Shown one piece after another: positions 35,211 through 45,755 of a DNA stretch of 64,000 nucleotides (position 1 is its first letter; every line of letters starts with the position of its first letter). Below the pieces are notes generated by a model, which was not told where the DNA came from, did not search any database, and was given only the letters and a program-made list of their open reading frames with translations. The position numbers and the translations under genes are program-made. The DNA lies in NCBI RefSeq assembly GCF_035222275.1, contig NC_085884.1, positions 1,426,001 through 1,490,000 on the forward strand. Reading direction: 5' to 3'. The stretch is from Podospora bellae-mahoneyi. Taxonomy: Eukaryota; Ascomycota; Sordariomycetes; Sordariales; Podosporaceae.

Positions 35211-35860
35211 TCATCCGTCATCCTCGTCCTCATCGCTTCCAGCTTTCTTCCCTTTCTTGTTTTTGTTGGAGCCGCCTTTCCTCTCCTCGCTCTTCTTCCC
35301 CTCTGTACCTTTGCACTTTTTGCCAGTCTTGCTGCCCTCACCACCCTTTTTCTTCACTTTCCTCTTGTCCTGCTCATCTGGCTCCTCTTCATCGCTGTCC
35401 TCCTCAGTCTCTGTCTGATCCTTACTTTCGGTTTCCTCAGACTCATCGGCCTCACTCTCGTCAGAATCGAAGTAGTCCTTGTTCTTCTTCTTTATCTTTC
35501 TCATGAAGCTGTCTTCTTCAGCTTGTTCCCGCTTCGTCAAACCCCCTTGTTGCTTTAAGGTATGCGTTGAACTCAATTGTCACATTTGGCACGATTTCGA
35601 AGCAACGCTTGGTCAACACTGGCCTTGGATCCTGGCCATCGCTGGTTTGTTTGCGCTTGGCTTTGAACTCAGCGAGTGCCATGACAGTCTGGAAAGCATT
35701 CCTGATCTGGCCCGTTCCAGCGGAGCGTCTTCCATTGCTCGTTAGCCCATTCGACTATTCTGTCTTGCTGATCCTTGCACTCAAATGGCGGGAGGTTGTG
35801 CTCCTGAGGCCTGAGGGTATGAGTAAGGAAGTGGGGCTCTCTGAGGATTCGGGGGTTCAG
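35211..35860 (-). pseudogene. C-terminal remnant of a fungal AAA ATPase, frameshifted
   Basis: Three neighbouring minus-strand frames hold consecutive pieces of the C-terminal lid region of a fungal AAA ATPase family. They are DRIVEWANEQWKTLRWNG (about 35700-35760), then QIRNAFQTVMALAEFKAKRK and LTKRCFEIVPNVTIEFNAYL (35560-35710), then AEEDSFMRKIKKKNKDYFDS and an acidic/lysine-rich tail ending EDEDDG (35211-35520). In intact relatives RWNGRQIRNAFQTA and FEVVxxxxxxFDxYL are continuous, so frame breaks lie between the pieces. The Walker motifs and the rest of the N-terminal part are absent. A dead fragment, not a complete gene. It ends about 550 bases from the HET gene, same strand. Confidence 0.7.
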
Positions 35861-36415
35861 GGGTCATGTATATAAGCGGTCTGCTTCGGGACATTCTATT
35901 TTAGAGAGGACATCGACTTTTATTTCTTGGTATTTTGTGCCTTGCACGCGTGCAGGCAGTTCTGGCGCTCTGATCAGGCCAATCCAGTGCTTATTGTGTG
36001 GCCTGCGAGCCCACAGAGTCTTTTCTTTGTCCTACGTGAAGTGCGGCCTGCGAGCGAGCCACTGTCACGCAGGTGTGTTCATTCAGAGCCCTGTTGAGGG
36101 TATGTTTGTGGTGTTGTGGTTGTTTTGTGTGTTTTCTCTCCATTTCAATAGTAGAGGAAATTAATATTGCAGGTAGAGAGCTATATCGCGTGCGAAATCG
36201 ATCCACTCGCTTATCCGATCCGCTCGCTTATCAAATACGTTAATCAAAACTTTCTCGCCAATATTCCCGAGAGATTGAACAGCATCCAACGGCTTTCTGA
36301 CATGTGTGCAGAGACCGAAAGCCTTCATGTTGAAATGAATGGCGTGCTGGTGTCCATCTTTAGGATGTTGGAGAGTATTGTCGAGAAGCTGACAGATACA
36401 TGGACCTGTAAGTTT
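35861..36415. other. Gap between the AAA remnant and the HET gene, with an exon-like stretch
   Basis: 36173-36407 on the plus strand is bounded by TTAATATTGCAG and GTAAGTTTTC and reads VESYIACEIDPLAYPIRSLI then an amphipathic coiled stretch (IFRMLESIVEKLTDTW). No upstream exon in the right phase was found, so it is not called as a gene. Confidence 0.35.
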
Positions 36416-38518
36416 TCAACCGAGGACAATATCCTGCACCTCTGGGTTCTGTCGATCCCAGCCCTCCTTCCAAATGGTACCACACCCCCTTCGATATGCA
36501 ATTCCCTCCCTCCGCTCAATCCACAAAACATTGTAAAAATGGAACTCCTCCAGATCACGAGTTTCCTCGTTCAGTCCCCATTCCGGCAGGTATATCTCCT
36601 TGAGCCACTTCGACCTCGTGTAGTATGCCTTCCCTTCCGATATCACGATACACTCACACAGCGCATCCTTTTCCAAAACCGGATCCTCCCTCGTGAAAGG
36701 AACCTTCAACCTGCCCACTATTTTCCCAGAACTATCCACAAAATGGTAGTTCACAAACGGCGCCACCTCTTCTTCCCAGGCAACCCTCACCAGCTTGCTG
36801 GTCTCTTCCTTCTCAGGCTGCATCCGAAAAGAAGCCACCGACACACTCCCATGAAGAAGCCAACCCAACTTCTCCTTCTCCACCGTAAGCCCGCCTGTAT
36901 CAATCGTCGGCACATCAAAGAACTTCAAATCCAACCCCCCAACACCCCCTTGCTTGAACATCCGAGCGAGATGCGGAGTGAGGTTGACAAAACTGATCGG
37001 CTCATCAGCAGGAGCATGATACCACCTGACCACCGGAGTCAGCTCGATCGAAGGGTTGTTCCCAAAAGTGTGATCGCTCAAGTTGTTCGCCACACTCCCC
37101 TGGAACGAAGCCCACGACCAGCTAGGAAACATCAGCTCCCTGCTCCCCGGCGCGACAAGCCTCGGTTTTGACCCCGCCTGAGGCTCCCACAACATGGCCA
37201 CGTCGAAGAACATCTTTGGCATCCCGTGCAGAAAACCACCATCATAAGTCCGGCTGAGGACATCCAGAATCCCAGAAAAGGCCCGAAGACCGTCTGCTTG
37301 GTACGTCATCCTCCTCCGTTGATACTGCCTCACCAACCCCTCGAAATAGCGGAAGTCGGGCCTCTTGGGGGTCTTGAGCTCAAAGATGAAGTGCCTATCA
37401 AACGCCAGATGCGCCGGCCTTTTCTTCTCCGTCCTCCATGTCTCATCAACCACCATCCCATCCGGCTCCGCGGCGGCCCCTTCAACCCAGATGGAGCGCT
37501 TGCACTGCCAGATCACGCTCCCCCTAAAAAAAACGAGCGACCTCCTCGACAGCAACCGTTCTTGGAACGTCCAAGCTCTGTTATGCCACGTGGTGAAATA
37601 CCTCGCCTCCTCTGTCTCCGGCCCCGGACGCATCCGGCACTCGGGGGAAAACTCCAGGATTGGAAGCTCCGGAAAGGGGCGGGAAGAGCCCACGCCATGG
37701 AGACCAGTGTTGGCATCGGCTCCGTCAGCGGCAATAATGGTGAACTGGGAGTTTGCGTAGATGGAGGCCATGGAGGCGATTTGCTGGGATTTGTTGGCCT
37801 CGTCGTCTTGGATGATGCAGAGTCTATCCACCCAGAGGTAGCGCTCGCCCATGTCACGCGTGACCTTGATGGCGTCTTGGATTGTCAATGGGAGCCGGGG
37901 GAGGATCTCTGGGGAAGCGAGAGACCTTGGGAGCTGGAGGGTTGAAAAGTTGGAGATGCAGGTTTCGAGGATGTCGGGGAGGACGCCCCAGACGTAGCTG
38001 AGGGTGGTGTATTTTGGGGGGGTGCCGGGGAACTGGACGAGGCGGTGCTCGTCGACGTCGATTAGGATCATGTCTGTGACGGGCGGTTGAGTGGGGGTGG
38101 GTCGGCAGTCTTCATGGTGCTGTTCGCAGTATTCCGGCCATCGCTTGAGGGAGCTGATGTCGATTGTGTCTGCGTCGATGATCTTGTAGTGGACCGAGGT
38201 CGGAGCAAGTTCGGATGAGGGAAGCAGCTCGATGTGGTAGGCTGAGTGGTCCCAGCAACCACATCCGGTTCGAAAGAAGAATCGCTTTTGGGGAAAGCAA
38301 TCGAGTCGGATAGGACAGGTCAGTTGGAGGGGCGAGTTTGGCGCTAGACGAGCGAAGGAGTCGAGGGTGTATTTGCAGGTGGCACATTTTGGATCGAAAC
38401 TTGCAGTGAGTCTGATGATGTTCTCACCGACTGCTTCTCCTCGAATAGTGTTGAGAATGGCCTCTGAAAAGAAGGCGCAAGTCTTGCAGCCAACTGCCGG
38501 ATGCTCGCTTGAGGCCAT
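36416..38518 (-). CDS. HET-domain protein (heterokaryon incompatibility), about 700 aa
   Basis: A single long exon; the frame is open to an earlier ATG at 38659, but MASSEHPAVGCKTCAFFSEA at 38518 looks a better start. A Cys-rich N-terminus comes first (CKTC, CATC, CGCWDHSAYHIELLP), then the HET domain starts at KYTTLSYVWG, with RYLWVDRLCIIQDDEANKSQ and MASIYANSQFTIIAADGADA. The block TFQERLLSRRSLVFFRGSVI ends the conserved part; the C-terminal 300 residues are the variable region of this large family. HET domains are death-inducing modules in fungal self/non-self recognition, but most genomic HET genes have no proven role. It lies next to the AAA remnant. Confidence 0.9.
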   Translation of the reverse strand: MASSEHPAVGCKTCAFFSEAILNTIRGEAVGENIIRLTASFDPKCATCKYTLDSFARLAPNSPLQLTCPIRLDCFPQKRFFFRTGCGCWDHSAYHIELLPSSELAPTSVHYKIIDADTIDISSLKRWPEYCEQHHEDCRPTPTQPPVTDMILIDVDEHRLVQFPGTPPKYTTLSYVWGVLPDILETCISNFSTLQLPRSLASPEILPRLPLTIQDAIKVTRDMGERYLWVDRLCIIQDDEANKSQQIASMASIYANSQFTIIAADGADANTGLHGVGSSRPFPELPILEFSPECRMRPGPETEEARYFTTWHNRAWTFQERLLSRRSLVFFRGSVIWQCKRSIWVEGAAAEPDGMVVDETWRTEKKRPAHLAFDRHFIFELKTPKRPDFRYFEGLVRQYQRRRMTYQADGLRAFSGILDVLSRTYDGGFLHGMPKMFFDVAMLWEPQAGSKPRLVAPGSRELMFPSWSWASFQGSVANNLSDHTFGNNPSIELTPVVRWYHAPADEPISFVNLTPHLARMFKQGGVGGLDLKFFDVPTIDTGGLTVEKEKLGWLLHGSVSVASFRMQPEKEETSKLVRVAWEEEVAPFVNYHFVDSSGKIVGRLKVPFTREDPVLEKDALCECIVISEGKAYYTRSKWLKEIYLPEWGLNEETRDLEEFHFYNVLWIERREGIAYRRGCGTIWKEGWDRQNPEVQDIVLG

Positions 38519-38823
38519 TGTGAACGATGAGCCCGAGGCATGTGGCTTGAAGAAGAGGACGAGCTTTGAACTTGGCACCAGGCTCTCGGGTCCCGGGGGC
38601 TTTTCTGTCAATCCGCAGAAGCCATAGCCATAGCCATCGGGCAAAGCGGGGCTTTTCACTAGTTTTTGCGGCTGAGCATGGCTTCACTCCAGGGTGGTAT
38701 TGCGGGCGTGACACGCTCCCGGGGGAAACAGCTGCTTACATCCGATGTCGACAAAGACTTCAGTAACCACCTACATGTATGGATATGTCTCTGCCATTGA
38801 AATCTACAACCATGTCCCAGCCA

Positions 38824-40760
38824 TCATACATACAAAAAGTCCACGTCCTCCCACTGCACAAAGTGATCATACAATACCGATGCCTTGACAGCCAGCTGCA
38901 GCTCCTCCTTGGCAGCCATCTTCTCCCCTCTCCTCCAGTAAATACTCGCCAGCTGATAATGGGAACACCGTGCCAGCACCTTCATCTCAGCGGCCATCTT
39001 TGGCGACGGGGAGGAGCCGGTCTTTGCCTGATCAGTCAGCGCCCTAAACTTGACCTCGGCCTTTAAATCATCTCCATAGCCCGCCAGCCAGATCCCATGT
39101 TCCAACAACTCAACCGCCGTATCCTCCTTCGTATTCGAAGAAGGCGGCTCGGGAGAAAGCAAACAGCTCCTCCAAGTACACCCCGCCATCGTGCCCCCCC
39201 TCATCCCCCTCGGCTTCCACTCCCCAACCGTATCCCCCACCCCATGTATATCCCCCATCAAAACCACCCCCAACGGCACCTCCAGCCCAACCTCCCTCAC
39301 CATCCGCCCCAACACCGCCATCAAAAACCTCCCTGCCGTCTCCCCTACCGACATCCCCTCCTCCATCAGCTCATCCACCGAGTCAACCTCCATTTCATAC
39401 CCATCCCCCCCACTCAAAACCCGTCTCAGATCCCCCCCAACCCCCCCCCTATCCCCCTCCCCCCCACGGAAACATTTGACAACAATGTCCTCCATCAACC
39501 TCCCCGCCAACTCTTTCAACGCGCTCCCGTCCGGTCCATCGTGAAAGCAGCCGAGAAAGTTAACAATATAAAACATCCTACTCCCTATCACGCCTTTACT
39601 TCCCGGTTCCAAGACCGCAAACGCGCGGTTGACAGCTTTGAACCGTTTAATCTCTTCACTACCCTCACTCCCATCCAACCTGTCAACGAGAAAAGATTTA
39701 TTGATCGCGAGGGCGTACCGGATGGTGGAAAGCCATTCCAGCGAGCGCATGTTGCGGAGGAAGAAATCTGTTGTTCCCCAGGCTCGTTCGCCGTCTTGGA
39801 ACATTGTTGTTTTGTAGAGGCGGGAGAGGAAGAGTTGGAAGGATTGGAGGGTTGTGAGCTGGGTGCCCGTGGTGTATTGTGATGGGAGTGGTGGTGGTGG
39901 TGGTGGTGGTGGTTGGGGGGGGTATAGAGTTGGGAGGAGGGGTGGTGGGGGGGGGGGGGTTACGATCGGTAATGGGGGTGGTGGTGCTGGGAAAGGGTAG
40001 GAGGGTCGGCGGAGGGGGTTGTTGGTTTGGTCGAGAGGATGCGGGAGTTGAGGGGGTTGGTGGATTGTTGTTGTTGTTGCGGCCGGAGAGATCGGGGGGA
40101 AGGTTGTGAGGAAAAGGTTGTTGGTGTTGCTGCTGTTTGGTGGAGATGGGGAGGGCGAGGAGGAGGAAGGGGAGGATACCCTCAGTAAGTTGACATCCAC
40201 ATCTCTGGTGCCGGTTGGTCTCCCATCTTCTGGGGGTGGTGTAAAACACGATATTTCCCTCGCGCATGGACTGACAGTGCCGGCGCTGGAGGCGAGAAGC
40301 TGGGTGATGTTCAGCCCCTTTCTTCTGACATAGTTTTGCACTCTGTCCCAGTCGACTTCTCGACCTCGGATCATGTACGTTGTTGATCGCTTCCCGACCC
40401 TGTCACGCTCGTTTCGGATACGGAATAGCTCTACCACTTCGCACTCCTTAAAGTTCTTGTCGAGACCCCAGGATTTTATACGTGTCTTGTACATTCGTTG
40501 TCTGTAAGATCAGTGGTTCTGGCTTGTCAGAGTTGGTGATTCCGAACAGCGAGGATCGACACGAAAAAAGAAAAGGAAGGCTCGTACGTTGCTCGGAAGC
40601 CATGCTCCTCCTCCATGACCTTCATGACATCCTTGAGCGGTAGGTTCTGCGTCTGGTATAGGTCCTGTATCGTCGTCCTCCACGGGTCCCATTCATCCCC
40701 TCCAACCCAGCTAACAGACTGGCGTCTTCCTTGATCCGCCACAGACTTGGACATGGCCAT
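38824..40760 (-). CDS. Clr5-domain protein, 616 aa
   Basis: Two exons (40760-40588, 40501-38824) with an 86-nt intron; 617 codons with stop. The N-terminal Clr5 domain reads EWDPWRTTIQDLYQTQNLPL, then KVMEEEHGFRATQRMYKTRI and KSWGLDKNFK across the splice; it is a short fungal helical domain presumed to bind nucleic acid or protein. A Ser/Thr/Pro region follows, with proline runs encoded by a GGT repeat on the other strand (39888-39913), then a helical C-terminus (SFQLFLSRLYKTTMFQDGER; HYQLASIYWRRGEKMAAKEE). Clr5 proteins are numerous and mostly uncharacterised; fission yeast Clr5 acts in silencing. The sense strand is C-rich 5' and G-rich 3'. Confidence 0.85.
39888..39913. repeat. (GGT)n microsatellite within the Clr5 gene
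   Basis: Trinucleotide run that encodes proline on the minus strand; a likely length-variable site in the disordered linker of the Clr5 protein. Confidence 0.85.
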
Positions 40761-43455
40761 ATTGGTATTGTTGTTGATGATGATAATATTCTATGTTCCC
40801 GCTGAGCTGGAAGTGACATGTTTCTGTGTCCCAGTCGGCGAACCATTCTCCCTCGAGGAGGTAAAGCCTTATGGGACGAAGGATGAGGGGTAGGTCCCCA
40901 GAGGTAGGGCGTCCACACAAGGCAGCATCCAGTTTGTCGAGGAATTTCCACAGGTCTGCTGCGCCACAGCCTTGGACTATTGGCTCCAGAAAGAGGTCGA
41001 CAACAACACGTCTGAAGGCAACTATTTCTCGATGAGGGGCTGCTGGCCGCTAAATGTACGTGACGAAATGTTGGTCCCGCTGCCGGGTCACTGATATTGG
41101 GGGCCTGGAGCCGGGCGCCAAGTCAGGTTGGTAACCTAGATACCTAGGAGGGAAGAGTAAACGACGGTCTGCGATCGGTGATGGCATCTGGAAGAAGCGG
41201 ATCTCCTTCTTTTGTCACTGTTACTCACAGTGGCTGATGCAAAAGGGGTGACGAATCTGCTGCAGTCACGAAACACGTAGAGAGACCCGCAGCAACCACT
41301 CGAGAAGAAGGCAGGTAGGTACCTTGGTCTCTCTATTTTAATGATCCTCCCAAAAAAAAAAAACGTTGTTGAAAAGTAACGGACCGGCACGGACCTTCGG
41401 ACTTAAAAGTGCGAATCGGAATATCAGCGGCGTTGTCCAGAGTTTGGTAGCAGTCCGATCTGCGATGTCAATCTTCGCCTGAGGGGGGGGCGGTACAAAG
41501 GTTTCTATTCCGTTTTGGATGCTTTAGGCAGCTCCCGCTATCAACTTACAAGGGAGATGGGATGACACACATGTACACGACATTCTTCCAACAGCCGTTA
41601 GTGCCGTTGTCTTACATGCCTTTGCCATCCCTGCTTCCCATGTCTTTGCCGTGGGACCCTAACTTTCCAGCTCACCTCCGGGGTAATGTGTCATGGATGG
41701 GTTATTCCCATCTTGGGAAATATCGCCTCTGTAAGGTCTCGTGTCTGCCATCCAGGGCTCGAAATCCATCAGTGCTAAGGAACTTTCTCACATCTCCAAC
41801 AGATCCCACCGGCACCTTCTCCGAGAAATTCTGACTAGGGTAGCACCCAACACAGCCACAATCAACGATTGGGTAGCAGCAACGTCCGCAAAAGGCCCGC
41901 ACATCAGCTTACGGCATGAACAAGGGTTGAGTGTGAGAAAACGAAAAGCGAGAACAGATTTCCCACGACAGCATCTGTGTTGTCACGTTGCAAAACTCTC
42001 CGATGGACAGTTTCCAGAAAGAATCGCTTCAACCCCCAAATCTATTAAAAGGAGTTACTGCGCGGGCGACAAAAGGACAATGCAGTCAGTGTTCAACAAC
42101 CCTCATTCAGCATCATTCCTGTTTTTCGATTAAATGCGAGATTCCCCCAAATCCAGACATTTTATCCCAGAGCAAAAAGGTACAAAGGACACGGAGCAAT
42201 ATACCCTCCGATACCCCCTTCAACTGCACCTACTGGTACTTAGCATGCGGCTCTGCCCTCCCGCTATTTATCACACTTTTCCCTAACCGGGGGGGGAGAG
42301 GGGAAAGGGGAAGGGAGTTTAACAACACTCCACATCAAACAGGCAGCTAACTAAGGTACATGCTGCACTATTCCTGATATCGACACAGGTTCGGATTTCA
42401 GGCATGCGAGGGCAAAACCTCGGCTAAGTACGAGCAGGCAGTGTCTTGATGGGGCTACTCCGACACTCTTGGTCAAGGTACATATCTCATGCATTGGCAG
42501 CTGTTTTTGGTGATAGTTGCTAGGTGGTCGGTCGATATCCCTTGTTGTGTCAACGCATTCGAGAAAGGTGTACTGTACCTAAAAGATTAAGCCCGTCCAT
42601 CAAGTGTGTGTGAGGGCCAAAACACCAACAACACGCATTTTACCAATCAACTAACAAGAACAAAATACAACCCGGCACCAACAGCCCGCACGGACAAAGT
42701 GGAACATTTGGTTATTAGTCCCCCCCCAAAAAAAACCATTAACCTTGAGAAACAAAAAAACGCGGGTGTACAACATTTTCGAAAAGGACCCGGAGAACAA
42801 AAAGATCCCGACGGGGCCACAGCAGCCAGGTACTTATGCATATGTACTCGGCGGCTCAGTTGAGGCAGGGTAGGTTTTGTGGGGCATCACCTCCCCCCTC
42901 ATCCCGATTCAGTATCAAAAAGAGCAATAAATCAAGATCTGGACATCATATTTCCAACTGCCGCTCCTGCATTTGCATGAGCCACTCAATGGTGATGATG
43001 AAGCTTTCCCCAAGACGAGTCCTTGTGTTGCCGATGATCAATAACGGTGAGTGGAAAAGGATATGCGGTGAGTTCGGAAGGATCACCGAGATTTTGCCTT
43101 TTGACGATTGACAGCAAAAAGACAAGGTACTTTGCTAGGTGCTTGGCTAGAGGCTGGCCTGTTCGGACTGTGGTTGCACCCGCTAACGGGGGTGACAGTT
43201 GAACGCATCGAAAGACGTGAATGAGATTTTAGAGACCAATGCAACAATTCAGTATTTCTTGCAGTCACGAGCCTCACACTCTGTTCTCCCTCCTGCTTTT
43301 TTCCCTGTGTAGTAGCAGCTACGGTGTCCTGCAGTATGGCATGTTTGTCAGAGGTTGTGTACTACCATTCACTCAGAATCGTAGTGTACTGGCACGATGA
43401 TACATACCTACCCCGGACCGCACACTCAATCCACAGTGATGACCAAGATCGGTTT

Positions 43456-43478
43456 GGTGGTGGTGGTGGTGGTGGTGA
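43456..43478. repeat. (GGT)n microsatellite
   Basis: About seven GGT units in the gene-poor gap, not within a recognised gene. Confidence 0.85.
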
Positions 43479-44700
43479 AGAAGAGTGGATGGATTGTGAT
43501 GAATGCGGATGCACAACATGGTCACCCGGGGTGGCGTTTAGATCAAGGTACTGTACATACATACCTCAACCACCCAGCAAACCTATCCCAGACGGCAAGT
43601 TCCGGACCAATATCTCGGTCCTTTCTCGCTGCCACTGGCCCATTGACCAATCCGCAGACCAAGATCAGGTGAGGCCGGCCACGCGTACGTTTGATGCATG
43701 AGCGGCAGCGGGGCCTGGTTGGACGAGAGCATGCGGGATATCATGCCGCGTGCTACTTGCGATGTCTCCTTGGTCGTAAGTCGGGCGTATATAGGGTTGC
43801 AATCTTTGGTCAGGTGTGACCTGCTTCACAACACGCCCGTTTGTGCTGAATCGCAAGGGGGCTATGGTTGCTGAAATCAAAATGAGGGCGAAGCTTGATG
43901 ACGACGTCATGTCATCTTTTCAGAGCGTCGTTTGAACCAAGTTCTCGAGCGGGCAACCAAGAATTCGGGCAGGCTGACATGTCATGTCACAGCCATGTAC
44001 ATCGACATCGTCATGTCTTCATACGGCGCGCACCCGGTCTTTCCAACGGCCTGGGGAGAGATTCAGGAACAGGTGCGGGAGGCGGAGATCCCTCCACCTT
44101 CCCGCTCTACACAACGTCATGCCTGCCCGTTGTAGGACCCCATACAGACACACCCCCAGACAAAAAGAGCGGAGTAGCCGGTTGTGGCATCTTTGGTTGA
44201 GACGGGCGTTTGTTCATGACAGCCTCACTTTGGCTTTGCTTTGCCGCTCGAGCCGCTGCCATCACCGCCGACGACCGCTGGGAGCAAGTCTCCAAAAGTG
44301 AGACTACAGAGAGCGCTCTCCGTCATCTCAAGCGACAGCGAGGAGTAATATCAAGCCTGATGTGACCACGTTGGGAAGCCATAATATCCATAATGTAGGT
44401 CGCAATGAAAAGGTAACATCTCTTGATGTACATGGCCGAGATAGGCGAACATTCTTGTGGCTTGCCTTTCACCTTTCACAAATATCCGTTGTTTTGCAGT
44501 ACGCCATTGGCGAAGCCAAGACAGTAGACTCCATCGACGACAAGCCATCTGTATACCTCGTGATGAAAACACACGATCAGGTATGTTGCTATGCCTTATG
44601 GTCTCAATCACTGTATGAGCATCAAGGCACATAGCAGTAGCCTCCATCAAAGTTTTGACGTGCCGCCCTCGGCGGTTCCCTCCCCAACAAAGATGCATAA

Positions 44701-44924
44701 AGACATCCGTGATGTCCGTGTTGAGCTTGGGGGATTCACACATGAATGATTCTCTCCGCCGCCCTTTCCACCGTCCTGCGTCATCGCGAACTTCTACGAG
44801 AATGAAGCCAAAGTTTGCATTTCAAGATTTGTCGTGTGAGATTTCGGAGACGGACCAAATCGTAGTTGACGAGTGTACAGACAGCACGACTAGTGATGAC
44901 GCCAGACATCCGTGATGTCCGTGT
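44701..44924. repeat. Two copies of a 21-base sequence with palindromic core, about 200 bases apart
   Basis: AGACATCCGTGATGTCCGTG plus T occurs at 44701-44721 and again at 44904-44924, same orientation and identical. The core GACATC CGT GATGTC is an inverted repeat, so each copy could bind a dimeric protein. No transposase or gene between them. Confidence 0.8.
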
Positions 44925-45755
44925 GAATTATCTGACAAAATCAAACAGGCTATACCCGTCTCATCGCCCACTTGATTGCGTCTCCAGAGTCGCAATCATG
45001 GTCGAATTCACCGCTGTCGCAGACGAAGATAAAATTTCATGTTGGAGTGTTGAGGCCGATGGGAGTTGGGAAGGTGAAGTCGGAGACGGAGTGATTTTTC
45101 GCTGACTCCGGGTCCGCCCCTACTATATGTGCGCCATAGCCGCCGCCACAGTTGCACGGCCGTTATGAAGCCGTCGTCGCCGCTCAAATGTCTCCTCGAA
45201 ACAAGTGAAACAAAGCTGTTCGTGTCGTTGTGCCTCATCTTGCGTCTACTTGCGCTGCTAGTTGGATCTCAGATGTGTTGGCATGCGTACGCGTCCCACT
45301 ACAACAGCCAAGCGAATAGTTGATCTCCCTTGGACTCATCGGCGAGGAGCTGAACTCGCTTCGATCCTTTTCATGGATTGATGAAGTGGTGCAGCATGAA
45401 AACAAATTGCATCCGCAACGTCACTGAGGTCTGGATGTCGTCCAATGCAGCATAACTTGAGAGCCGTTGAGCAGACTGACATGAGCGAAGGAGAACACTG
45501 GGGCAGTCAGTATATCGCCATGATCATTGCGGGTGATGTTCTTACCTGATAGGAGCTACCCTTCCAGATCATGATCTAGCAACAAACGATGCACCCAACA
45601 CTTCACGAAGTAGAAAAAGCAAAAAGACCAAGCAGTTGTCAAGCCACGCTGCGTTCATCCATAACCGTGATACACGCCCAACAGTTCAACATGCAATGTG
45701 TGAATCCAATGCTCCCTGGCCTCATTCGTACAGAAGTGCCTCGACACCATGCTGA

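Larger units (their letters stand above)
40761..45755. other. Gene-poor 5 kb gap
   Basis: No domain, signal peptide or consistent splicing found on either strand. Longer frames (41741-42133, 44351-44743, 45589-46428) look like chance or shadows. It holds a (GGT)n run at 43456-43478 and a 21-base palindromic repeat at 44701 and 44904. Base composition is near average rather than AT-rich, so heavy RIP of old transposons is not evident. Confidence 0.45.

Noticed and set aside
36430-37171. Plus-strand frame running through the HET gene
   Set aside because: Antisense shadow of a well-supported HET coding exon.
39097-39882. Plus-strand Pro/His/Arg-rich frame
   Set aside because: Shadow of the Clr5 gene; composition follows the C-rich strand.
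41741-42350. Frames in the gene-poor gap considered as a decayed transposon
   Set aside because: No transposase, reverse transcriptase or terminal repeats recognised, and composition is not RIP-like.
44216-44365. 49-codon frame beginning MTASLWLCFAARAAAITADD, signal-peptide-like
   Set aside because: Too short and isolated; no known family or promoter evidence.
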